Below are positions 6,501 through 12,110 of a stretch of 12,983 bases of DNA, piece after piece. The notes under the pieces are model-generated. The model ran no database searches. It saw nothing but the letters and a program-made list of their open reading frames with translations, and had not been told where the DNA came from. The position numbers and the translations under genes are program-made. Position 1 is the stretch's first letter, and the number at the start of each line of letters is the position of its first letter. This DNA is from Candidatus Nomurabacteria bacterium (GTDB taxonomy: Bacteria > Patescibacteriota > Minisyncoccia > Phycocordibacterales > UBA9973), in NCBI GenBank assembly GCA_023267115.1, contig JAHFNV010000012.1, forward strand, positions 1 to 12,983, written 5' to 3'.

Positions 6501-7541
6501 ATGTTAAAGAAAAAAGAAAAGAAGGAAGAAAAAACAATGGGTGGAACAGTGCTGGAAGATACTTTAAAAGCGATTCAAACTAAATTCGGAGAGGGATCAA
6601 TCATGAAACTAGGCGAAACACCTAAGGTGCACATCAACAGCATTCCAACCGGTTCTTTGGGTTTGGATATGGCTCTGGGTGTTGGCGGCATACCGCGGGG
6701 CAGGATTATTGAGATATTCGGACCGGAATCTTCTGGAAAAACCACGCTCTCGCTGCATATTGTAGCCGAAGCACAAAAACTGGGAGGTGTCTGCGCCTAT
6801 ATAGATGCTGAACACGCCATGGATCCGGAATATACTAAAAAGCTTGGAGTGAATATTAACAACTTGCTAATTTCCCAACCAGATAATGGCGAACAAGCGC
6901 TCGAAATCGTGGAAAGTCTAGTGCGGACGGGCAAAATTGATGTGATAGTGATTGACTCGGTTGCGGCCCTGACACCCAGGGATGAAATTGAAGGTGATAT
7001 GGGCGCCTATCATGTCGGCAAACAGGCAAGACTGATGAGCCAAGCGCTGCGCAAACTCACCGCCATCGTGGCCAAATCAAAGACTTGTGTAATATTTATA
7101 AACCAAATCAGAATGCAAATAGGAATTATGTTCGGGAATCCAGAAACCACTCCCGGAGGCAAAGCCCTAAAGTTTTACACTTCGGTAAGAATTGATATCA
7201 GAAGAATCGCTCAAATTAAAAAAGGAGAAGAAGTGGTCGGTAGCCGCACTCGGGTGAAAATAGTAAAAAATAAAGTAGCCGCTCCATTCAAACAAACGGA
7301 GTTTGACATTATTTATAATGAAGGAATTTCTAAAGAAGGAGAAATTATTGCCTTGGGCGAGAAATTTAAAATCTTGGAAAAATCCGGTAACTCATACTTT
7401 TATATACCAAGTGGAGAACAAAAAGAAAAAATAAAATTAGGTGTAGGCTATGACTCCACTCGCACCTTTTTGAAAGAAAATAAAAAAATCTCGGACCAAA
7501 TACTAAAAGAGATTCGCAAAAAATTTGCGGAGGAAAGTTAA
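6501..7541 (+). CDS. recA: Recombinase RecA
   Basis: ATP-dependent strand-exchange protein for homologous recombination and repair; it also activates LexA-type self-cleavage where present. 346 residues from ATG 6501. Walker A GPESSGKTT lies at 74-82, YIDAEHAMDP follows, Walker B VIVIDSVAAL, then MGAYHVGKQARLMSQALRKL (L1 region) and FINQIRMQIGIMFGNPETTPGG (L2 region), with a C-terminal domain ending in KKFAEES. No intein or split. The first 12 codons are Lys/Glu-rich. A second ATG at 6537 has GGAAG about 9 bases upstream, the only Shine-Dalgarno-like site I found at a start in this window, and begins the conserved part (MGGTVLEDTLKAIQ). A 334-residue form is therefore a real alternative. Probably read from the ftsK promoter. 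Confidence 0.97.
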   Translation: MLKKKEKKEEKTMGGTVLEDTLKAIQTKFGEGSIMKLGETPKVHINSIPTGSLGLDMALGVGGIPRGRIIEIFGPESSGKTTLSLHIVAEAQKLGGVCAYIDAEHAMDPEYTKKLGVNINNLLISQPDNGEQALEIVESLVRTGKIDVIVIDSVAALTPRDEIEGDMGAYHVGKQARLMSQALRKLTAIVAKSKTCVIFINQIRMQIGIMFGNPETTPGGKALKFYTSVRIDIRRIAQIKKGEEVVGSRTRVKIVKNKVAAPFKQTEFDIIYNEGISKEGEIIALGEKFKILEKSGNSYFYIPSGEQKEKIKLGVGYDSTRTFLKENKKISDQILKEIRKKFAEES

Positions 7542-7552
7542 ATTGCAAGTAT

Positions 7553-7640
7553 AATTCCCCTCTTGAGGGGTAGCTCGTAGAGACGGGGTGGATAAATTCA
7601 GTCCACCTCCCCCTAAAGGGTACTCCTCAAGAGGAGAATT
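7553..7640. repeat. 88-bp composite hairpin element with 20-bp terminal inverted repeats
   Basis: Outer arms at 7553-7572 and 7621-7640 pair at 18 of 20 positions, plus one wobble. Inside, GGGGTGGA (7585-7592) pairs with TCCACC-t-CCCC (7602-7612), and CCC-taaa-GGG follows. It is far more GC-rich than its surroundings. It begins 12 bases after recA and ends with TTTT on the plus strand, so it may act as the recA terminator. The size and terminal repeats also fit a MITE- or REP-like mobile palindrome. Confidence 0.65.
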
Positions 7641-7677
7641 TTGATTTTACAAAATTTTCTGCTAGTATAACCTCATG
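7641..7677 (+). promoter_or_regulatory. Leaderless promoter of efp
   Basis: TTGATT (7641-7646), a 16-base spacer and TAGTAT (7663-7668), preceded by TGC, form an extended -10 promoter. Six bases then separate it from the ATG at 7675. The start of transcription should fall at about the A of the ATG. No ribosome binding site is present. Confidence 0.6.
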
Positions 7678-8253
7678 GCACAGCTGGAATACAACCAAAT
7701 CCGGGAAAAGAAGATAATAATTTATGATGATGAGCCGTGTGAAGTGGTGGAGTCTCATGTGGCCAGAACTCAACAGCGAAAACCGCAAAATCAGGTGAAA
7801 TTAAAAAGTTTGATTTCCGGCAAGACTATGGCCGCCACTTTTCATGTTTCGGAATCAGCCGAGGAAGCAGAAGTAGAAAAACGCGAGATAAAATTTTTGT
7901 ATCACAATAGAGGTGAATATTGGTTCTGCGATATGAATAACCCGAAAAATAGATTCAAATTAGATTCAACTCTGATAGGTGATGCCGGAAAATTTTTAAA
8001 AGAAAATGGAAATGTAATAGCTTTGGTTTGGGAAAACAACGATGAAAAGAAAATTATAAAAGTTACCCTGCCGATCAAAATTGAGTTCAAAGTCAAAGAA
8101 GCTCCACCGGCCATCCGGGGAGATACTTCTAAGGGTGGGATGAAAATAATCACTCTAGAAAACGGCACCACCCTAAACGCCCCGATGTTTATAAACAAAG
8201 GAGATGTCATAAGAGTAAATACTGAAACTGGAGAATATGTGGAGAGGGTGTAG
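7675..8253 (+). CDS. efp: Elongation factor P, CPR-type tip loop
   Basis: Binds between the P and E sites and rescues ribosomes stalled on polyproline. 192 residues, usual length (185-190), with the three-domain layout: N-terminal KOW-like domain 1-65, then two OB folds, ending in the family-typical GMKIITLENGTTLNAPMFINKGDVIRVNTETGEY region (residues split here only for description). In E. coli the tip is PGKG with modified K34. Aligned without gaps from S27 to the VKL at 41-43, this protein reads TQQR at residues 32-35, so the K34 position is Q34, with R31, R35 and K36 nearby. Lysylation at the usual site is therefore impossible. No modification enzyme is encoded in the window. Transcribed alone from its own promoter; the next gene also has its own. 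Confidence 0.95.
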   Translation: MAQLEYNQIREKKIIIYDDEPCEVVESHVARTQQRKPQNQVKLKSLISGKTMAATFHVSESAEEAEVEKREIKFLYHNRGEYWFCDMNNPKNRFKLDSTLIGDAGKFLKENGNVIALVWENNDEKKIIKVTLPIKIEFKVKEAPPAIRGDTSKGGMKIITLENGTTLNAPMFINKGDVIRVNTETGEYVERV

Positions 8254-8300
8254 AGAAGGATGCAACACTCCTGTAAAGTCCATTTTTTATATCACAAAAA

Positions 8301-8318
8301 TGCTATAATTTTCTGATG
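8301..8318 (+). promoter_or_regulatory. Leaderless promoter of the methyltransferase gene
   Basis: TGCTATAAT (8301-8309), a perfect extended -10, is followed by 6 bases and the ATG at 8316. A poor T-rich -35 region lies near 8281-8288. The predicted first transcribed base is the start codon. Confidence 0.65.
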
Positions 8319-9083
8319 GAAAACAATATCCCAGCAAGTGAAATATCTAGTTATAGTGAATTCTCCGACCCTCGTTTGGTCGCTCTATATGACAACCTAA
8401 ATGCATTAGGAAACGACAGCGAGTTCATGTGTCAAATAGCAAAAAGATTTTCGGCAACATCAATCATTGACCTAGGTTGTGGTACTGGAATGCTAACCTG
8501 TGAATTGACCAAACGTGGTTATCAAGTAATAGGAATGGAACCATCTAGCGCAATGCTTGATGTTGCTATACACAAAACTCACGGTGACAAGGTTAAATGG
8601 ATAAAAGGTAGCTCAGAACAATTAAAGAATCTTCAAGTAGATTTAATATTTATGACAAGCCATGTGGCTCAATTCTTTCTTAATGATGAAGAGTGGCGAG
8701 CAATGCTCAAATCCGCGCATAAGGCACTCAAGGCAAATGGCCATCTAGTTTTTGATAGCCGAAACCCTATTACAAAACCATGGGAAAGGTGGACACGAGA
8801 AACATCAACCAAAAAAGTTGATACTCCAAACGGAAAAGTTGAAATGTGGTACCAACTGTCTGAAGTTAGAGGTAACCGCGTGCTTTACGAAATACATTAT
8901 CTCTTTATAGATTCTGGAGAAGAACTAATTTCAAACAATGAACTTATATATCGCTCACGGGAAGAAATTACACAATCACTATCAGATGCTAATTTCTCTC
9001 TAGAGAATATATATGGGGATTGGGATAATAGACCCATACGGACGGACAGCCTAGAAATGGTTTTTGTTGCGAGAAGGAACTAG
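8316..9083 (+). CDS. Class I SAM-dependent methyltransferase
   Basis: 255 residues. Motif I is IIDLGCGTGML (D52, G54, G56, G58); motif II ends at the acidic E75 in VIGMEPSSAMLDVA, which binds the SAM ribose; a motif-IV-like LIFMTSHVAQFFL follows at about 110-122, then LKANGHLVFDSRNP. The C-terminal part is a beta-rich lid typical of the small-molecule methyltransferases of the YrrT/ubiE-like superfamily. The substrate cannot be told from sequence. It has its own promoter and a hairpin terminator, and no functional partner next to it. Neighbouring efp suggests no shared role. It could be an accessory gene gained by transfer, but base composition is not obviously different. Confidence 0.88.
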   Translation: MENNIPASEISSYSEFSDPRLVALYDNLNALGNDSEFMCQIAKRFSATSIIDLGCGTGMLTCELTKRGYQVIGMEPSSAMLDVAIHKTHGDKVKWIKGSSEQLKNLQVDLIFMTSHVAQFFLNDEEWRAMLKSAHKALKANGHLVFDSRNPITKPWERWTRETSTKKVDTPNGKVEMWYQLSEVRGNRVLYEIHYLFIDSGEELISNNELIYRSREEITQSLSDANFSLENIYGDWDNRPIRTDSLEMVFVARRN

Positions 9084-9097
9084 GCATGTTGCAATAT

Positions 9098-9120
9098 ATA
9101 CGGAGGCGTTACCTCCGTAT
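9098..9120. terminator. Bidirectional terminator-like hairpin between convergent genes
   Basis: ATACGGAGG (9098-9106), a 5-base loop, then CCTCCGTAT (9112-9120): a perfect 9-bp stem. It lies 14 bases after the methyltransferase stop and 3 bases beyond the toxin stop on the other strand, so it can serve both. T-runs on either side are weak. Confidence 0.65.
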
Positions 9121-9123
9121 TTC

Positions 9124-9372
9124 CTATTTATAATGATTATTCGCGTCTAAAATTTCTATCGTTTGGCTATCACGGAAAATAAAAATCGCGCGGTACTTTT
9201 TATCAATCCGAAAACTATAAATGCGTAGATGCTTGGGTTCTAAAATTTCCACATTCAAGCTCGGGTGCCTAAAATCATTTTCCAAAAATTTAATTTTTTC
9301 TGAAAATTTATTGCTTAAATTGCGGGTTTTTAGATAGGCGACAATTTCTGCATGTATCGGCAAGATAAACAT
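9124..9372 (-). CDS. RelE/ParE-superfamily toxin
   Basis: 82 residues. FLENDFRHPSLNVEILEPK followed by LRIYSFRIDKKYRAIFIF and IEILDANNHYK is the typical RelE/ParE-fold pattern: a helix, the HPSL turn, R in SFRI, YRAIF, and a C-terminal HxY. Members usually either cut mRNA on the ribosome (RelE, YafQ) or poison gyrase (ParE); the C-terminal NNHYK and the R/K residues favour an mRNA interferase, but the catalytic set is not certain. It begins 3 bases after the antitoxin stop, hence the same operon, toxin second. Start ATG at 9372. Confidence 0.82.
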   Translation of the reverse strand: MFILPIHAEIVAYLKTRNLSNKFSEKIKFLENDFRHPSLNVEILEPKHLRIYSFRIDKKYRAIFIFRDSQTIEILDANNHYK

Positions 9373-9375
9373 AAA

Positions 9376-9600
9376 TTAGGCGGAGAAAAAGTTTGACCTT
9401 TTTAATCCTTTTCCTAAACTAGAAAGAAACTTTGCGTTGTATAATTTTGTTTGAGAGAATTCTTTCATAATGGTCTTTCGGCTTTTAACTGTAGACACGA
9501 CAAAAAGGTCCGGATTTATGTTAGAGATAATGATATCAAAAGCCTCTGCCCGAGTCTTTAAATCAATGTATTTGGTTCTTGGTAATGTTATTGTGGTCAT
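9376..9600 (-). CDS. Antitoxin partner of the RelE-like toxin
   Basis: 74 residues using the ATG at 9600; the longer frame from 9663 is rejected because a promoter lies between. The sequence begins MTTITLPRTKYIDLKTRAEAFD, with a short beta strand then a helix, and has a basic, probably disordered tail (KGLKRSNFFSA). I do not recognise the family; the small size, position directly before the toxin and 3-base spacing support the role. Antitoxins usually bind their own promoter through the N-terminal part, and a 14-bp palindrome overlaps the start codon here. Confidence 0.7.
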   Translation of the reverse strand: MTTITLPRTKYIDLKTRAEAFDIIISNINPDLFVVSTVKSRKTIMKEFSQTKLYNAKFLSSLGKGLKRSNFFSA

Positions 9601-9615
9601 ACATGTATGATAGCA
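9597..9615 (-). promoter_or_regulatory. Toxin-antitoxin promoter with overlapping 14-bp palindromic operator
   Basis: On the minus strand TGCTATCAT (9615-9607) is followed by 6 bases and the ATG at 9600, giving a leaderless transcript. TCATACATGTATGA (9597-9610) is a perfect palindrome covering the end of the -10 box and the start codon, as expected for an autorepressing antitoxin. Confidence 0.6.
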
Positions 9616-9674
9616 CAAAAAACCAAGAATGGGAAATTTTGGTCTCCCACACTCAACCCACATTCAATAAGTAA

Positions 9675-9702
9675 TTGCCAAGATAATAAAATAATCTATA
9701 AT
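9675..9702 (+). promoter_or_regulatory. Promoter of the glutamine synthetase gene
   Basis: TTGCCA (9675-9680), a 16-base spacer and a perfect TATAAT (9697-9702). Transcription should begin near 9709, giving an unusually long leader of about 79 nt for this window. Confidence 0.6.
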
Positions 9703-9717
9703 GAGTTTATTATTAAT

Positions 9718-9770
9718 CCCGACGTAAAGTCGGGACCCCGACCTCTGACGATAAGTCGGAGCGTCGGGGT
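9718..9770 (+). promoter_or_regulatory. Double hairpin in the glutamine synthetase 5' leader
   Basis: Hairpin A is CCCGAC-gtaaa-GTCGGG (9718-9734). Hairpin B has ACCCCGAC (9735-9742) pairing with GTCGGGGT (9763-9770), and inner arms CTCTGAC/GTCGGAG with one wobble and a bulged C9762 around the loop GATAA. The CCCGAC and GTCGGG words recur, so A's left arm could also pair with B's right arm. There is no T-run, so it is not a simple terminator. It may be a regulatory leader or a dispersed palindromic repeat. Confidence 0.55.
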
Positions 9771-9787
9771 AAATAAAATATAAAAAT

Positions 9788-10819
9788 ATGAATCGAGATT
9801 ATTTTATTTATACCTATATCTGGCTTGATGGTTATACGCCCGAGCCGAACCTAAGAGGTAAGGACAAAATTATCAAAGGAGAGAAAACACTGAAAGAGCT
9901 ACCGATGTGGGCTTTTGATGGGTCTTCCACTCGTCAAGCTAAAGGACATTTCTCTGATTGTCTTTTACGACCAGTAAAAATAATTCCAGACCCCGCTCGT
10001 AAAAGAACTTTCCTAGTTTTTTGCGAAGTGTTAAATCCTGACGGCACACCACATCTTTCAAACACTCGGGTGCTTCTTGCTAAACAAGATAATAAAAATA
10101 ATTGGTTCGGACTAGAACAAGAATATGTATTCATAAAAAATGGGCGACCGTTTGGTTTTCCACTCGAGAAAAATAAATTTCCAAAGCCGCAAGGTGAATA
10201 TTATTGTGGTGTCGGTGCGGAAAATATCGCCGGAAGAGATATTATGGAAAAGCACACCGAGTTATGTCTACAGGCAGGCATTCCACTCTCTGGCACTAAT
10301 GCTGAAGTACTGCTCGGCCAGTGGGAATTCCAACTTTTTGGCCAACATGGGGCGGTAGATACTGCCGACTTTTTATGGCTTACTCGATACTTACTTATCC
10401 GAACAGCTGAGTCGTATGGAATTTCAGTGAGTTTCCATCCAAAACCCTTGACTCGCGGCGATTGGAATGGTTCTGGTCTTCACACTAATTTTTCAACCTC
10501 CAAAATGCGCCAAGGAGGAAAGACTGGAGGGAAAGAACTTTTAGCTAAAATCTATAAAACTTTTAAAAAAAACCACAAATTACATGTGACCCATTACGGC
10601 TCTGACAATCACCTACGGCTAACCGGTAAGCACGAAACTCAATCTATTCATAGATTCTCCACTGGTGTTTCGGATCGTGGCGCTTCAATTCGCATTCCTC
10701 TATCCACCGACAAAGATCAAAAGGGATATTTAGAAGATCGCCGACCAGCAGCTAACGGAGACCCATACAAAATACTGCTGGTCGTGTCTAGATCACTCAA
10801 AGAAGCAAAAGCTTGGTAA
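9788..10819 (+). CDS. glnII: Glutamine synthetase, eukaryote-type (GSII)
   Basis: Makes glutamine from glutamate, ammonia and ATP. 343 residues, the short GSII length (about 340-375) rather than GSI (about 450-470). The order matches GSII: YIWLDGYTPEPNLRGK at 10-25, WAFDGSSTRQA at 41-51, GLEQEYVF at 108-115 with metal-binding E110/E112, PKPQGEYYCGVGAENIAGR at 132-150, GTNAEVLLGQWEFQL at 169-183, NGSGLHTNFST at 227-237 and YLEDRRPAANGDPY at 314-327. No adenylylation loop of the GSI-beta type is seen. GSII enzymes are decamers in the cytosol. It stands alone with its own promoter and structured leader; no amt, glnB or gltBD nearby. In a host with few pathways it may serve nitrogen assimilation or glutamine supply for nucleotides and wall precursors (inference). 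Confidence 0.93.
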   Translation: MNRDYFIYTYIWLDGYTPEPNLRGKDKIIKGEKTLKELPMWAFDGSSTRQAKGHFSDCLLRPVKIIPDPARKRTFLVFCEVLNPDGTPHLSNTRVLLAKQDNKNNWFGLEQEYVFIKNGRPFGFPLEKNKFPKPQGEYYCGVGAENIAGRDIMEKHTELCLQAGIPLSGTNAEVLLGQWEFQLFGQHGAVDTADFLWLTRYLLIRTAESYGISVSFHPKPLTRGDWNGSGLHTNFSTSKMRQGGKTGGKELLAKIYKTFKKNHKLHVTHYGSDNHLRLTGKHETQSIHRFSTGVSDRGASIRIPLSTDKDQKGYLEDRRPAANGDPYKILLVVSRSLKEAKAW

Positions 10820-10831
10820 AAAAATTACCAA
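10813..10831. terminator. Weak hairpin between convergent glnII and rpsR
   Basis: TTGGTAA (10813-10819) pairs with TTACCAA (10825-10831) across an A5 loop, overlapping the glutamine synthetase stop codon. The stem is short and AT-rich. It lies only 23 bases from the rpsR stop and could serve both directions, but the call is weak. Confidence 0.3.
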
Positions 10832-10841
10832 AAGAAAGTTC

Positions 10842-11042
10842 TTACTTGGCAACAAAAGGCAAGAGCCCTAAAAATCGAGCGTGTTTAACTGCCGCCGAAA
10901 GCTTCCGCTGATTTCCCGCCGTAACGCCAGTTCTTCTATGATTCATGATTTTACCATTAGGATTTAGAAATTTTTTTAAAATTTCAATGTCTTTGTAATC
11001 TATGTGTTTTATATTGTTGGCTGAAAAGTAATCTTGTTTCAT
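10842..11042 (-). CDS. rpsR: 30S ribosomal protein S18
   Basis: 66 residues. NNIKHIDYKDIEILKKFL, HRRTGVTAGNQRKLSAAVK and HARFLGLLPFV match S18, which binds S6 on the platform of the small subunit. The N-terminal cysteine pair seen in many S18 proteins is absent (YFSANN in place of a Cys-containing YFCKNN-like stretch). It starts one base after the ssb stop and has no Shine-Dalgarno, so it is probably translated by coupling. No rplI (L9) follows; the next gene is convergent glutamine synthetase. Confidence 0.94.
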   Translation of the reverse strand: MKQDYFSANNIKHIDYKDIEILKKFLNPNGKIMNHRRTGVTAGNQRKLSAAVKHARFLGLLPFVAK

Positions 11043-11043
11043 A

Positions 11044-11490
11044 TTAAAATGGTATATCCTCTGGATTAATGTCTTCCTCCGGGTATTCTATGGCATCCGC
11101 TTCTTCGGCTTTTCCGATCACCTGTCCCTCAGTTTTACTGGAAGTAAATCCAGAACCGGCAGGCTTAGGCCCAAACTGAGTACGATCAGCCACTATTTCG
11201 GTGCGATATTTTTTTTCTCCGCTGGTTTTATCTTCCCAACTCCTAGTTTGTATCCTACCTTCAACCAATATGGAGCTTCCTTTTTTCATATACTGCGCCA
11301 CTGTCTCGGCTTGGCGTCCGAAAACCACCACATTATGATAATCAGCCGATTCTTGACGCACGCCATTCTTATCTTTCCAAACACGATTAGTGGCTAGAGA
11401 AAATGAACAAACTTTTATGCCCGAAGGCAAAGAGCGAAGCTCTGGGTCGCGAGTAAGATTTCCTATGACAATTGCTTTGTTTAAATACAT
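11044..11490 (-). CDS. ssb: Single-stranded DNA-binding protein
   Basis: Coats ssDNA in replication, repair and recombination. 148 residues. The OB fold spans about 1-105: MYLNKAIVIGNLTRDPELR, SFSLATNR, ADYHNVVVFGRQAETV, GSSILVEGRIQTRSWED, YRTEIVAD. A Gly/Lys/Glu linker follows, and the tail EEDINPEDIPF ends with the acidic DIPF tip that docks exonucleases, RecO and polymerase subunits. It lies between rpsF and rpsR, the classic arrangement, 52 bp after rpsF. That spacer is low-complexity, rich in TAGTT/CTAG words, and I see no strong promoter in it. Confidence 0.96.
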   Translation of the reverse strand: MYLNKAIVIGNLTRDPELRSLPSGIKVCSFSLATNRVWKDKNGVRQESADYHNVVVFGRQAETVAQYMKKGSSILVEGRIQTRSWEDKTSGEKKYRTEIVADRTQFGPKPAGSGFTSSKTEGQVIGKAEEADAIEYPEEDINPEDIPF

Positions 11491-11542
11491 ATAAGTTGAG
11501 TTTTAGGTTCTAGTTGTTAGTGACTAGTTAACTAATAATTAC

Positions 11543-12043
11543 TTAATTGGCGACCATCGCCTCTATTTCTTTGTCTATTTCTTCTTTGTTAATTGGCACA
11601 ACATTTTCACCTTCTCCTTCCTTTCTTGTGTGCAATTGGCTTCGGCGAGTATCCCTATGCACAAACCTTTTGGCGGCAATTGTATTTTCTCTGACTGTTT
11701 TTAAAATTAAAAAACGAAGAAAATTAGAATCTAGATCAAGCTTCTTTTTCAGTTCCAAAACTTCCTCCGGATCCATTGAAAATTTAATCCAACCCAAGTA
11801 GGCCGTATTAAATTTATTGCGTGCGCTAGTTGTTATTTTTTGCATGGAGTAAGCCAGGGTTATCATTTTTGGCATTTCATCAGAAATTATTTCTCCTTTC
11901 AGGCTCAAAACAAGCTCTTTCAAATTGCCATAAATGGCTGGCGCATTCTCTGGAGAAATAGTAGGCACTAAAAGATACCCCACTTCATAAACTTTATGGC
12001 CTACCTCTTGGTTTTCATCTTTTTTATTTTCCAACTCTGACAT
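11543..12043 (-). CDS. rpsF: 30S ribosomal protein S6 with extended termini
   Basis: 166 residues from the ATG at 12043. The core YEVGYLLVPTISPEN, LKGEIISDEMPKMITLAYSM, FNTAYLGWIKFSMDPEEVLELKKKL and FLRFLILKTVR is the S6 ferredoxin-like fold that pairs with S18. An acidic N-terminal tail of about 17 residues (MSELENKKDENQEV) and a charged C-terminal tail of about 45 residues make it longer than the usual 95-135. I choose 12043 because TGCTACCAT lies 7 bases upstream; the longer frame to 12157 would run through that promoter and into tatD. It leads the rpsF-ssb-rpsR operon. Confidence 0.94.
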   Translation of the reverse strand: MSELENKKDENQEVGHKVYEVGYLLVPTISPENAPAIYGNLKELVLSLKGEIISDEMPKMITLAYSMQKITTSARNKFNTAYLGWIKFSMDPEEVLELKKKLDLDSNFLRFLILKTVRENTIAAKRFVHRDTRRSQLHTRKEGEGENVVPINKEEIDKEIEAMVAN

Positions 12044-12059
12044 AAATTGTATGGTAGCA
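12041..12059 (-). promoter_or_regulatory. Leaderless promoter of the rpsF-ssb-rpsR operon
   Basis: On the minus strand TGCTACCAT (12059-12051), then 7 bases, then the ATG at 12043. It sits between the tatD terminator and rpsF, and no Shine-Dalgarno is present. Same layout as at four other genes in the window. Confidence 0.55.
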
Positions 12060-12079
12060 AAAAAGATTCGGAAAGTAAA

Positions 12080-12100
12080 CCCCGCCACTAGGGGGCGGGG
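12080..12100 (-). terminator. Intrinsic terminator of tatD
   Basis: CCCCGCC and GGCGGGG form a perfect 7-bp GC stem with a 7-base loop, 10 bases after the tatD stop. On the minus strand it is followed by GTTTACTTT, an acceptable U-rich tract. It separates tatD from the rpsF promoter. Confidence 0.7.
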
Positions 12101-12110
12101 TAAGGTAATT

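Noticed and set aside
8254..8300. Terminator after efp
   Set aside because: GGA and TCC words followed by ATTTTTTAT are suggestive, but no stem longer than 4 bp is convincing.
9601..9663. Longer antitoxin start
   Set aside because: The extra 21 codons cover the promoter and palindrome, and the protein begins naturally at MTTITLP.
11491..11542. Separate promoter for ssb
   Set aside because: The rpsF-ssb spacer is low-complexity with TAGTT/CTAG words; no TANNAT sits 6-7 bases before the ssb ATG.
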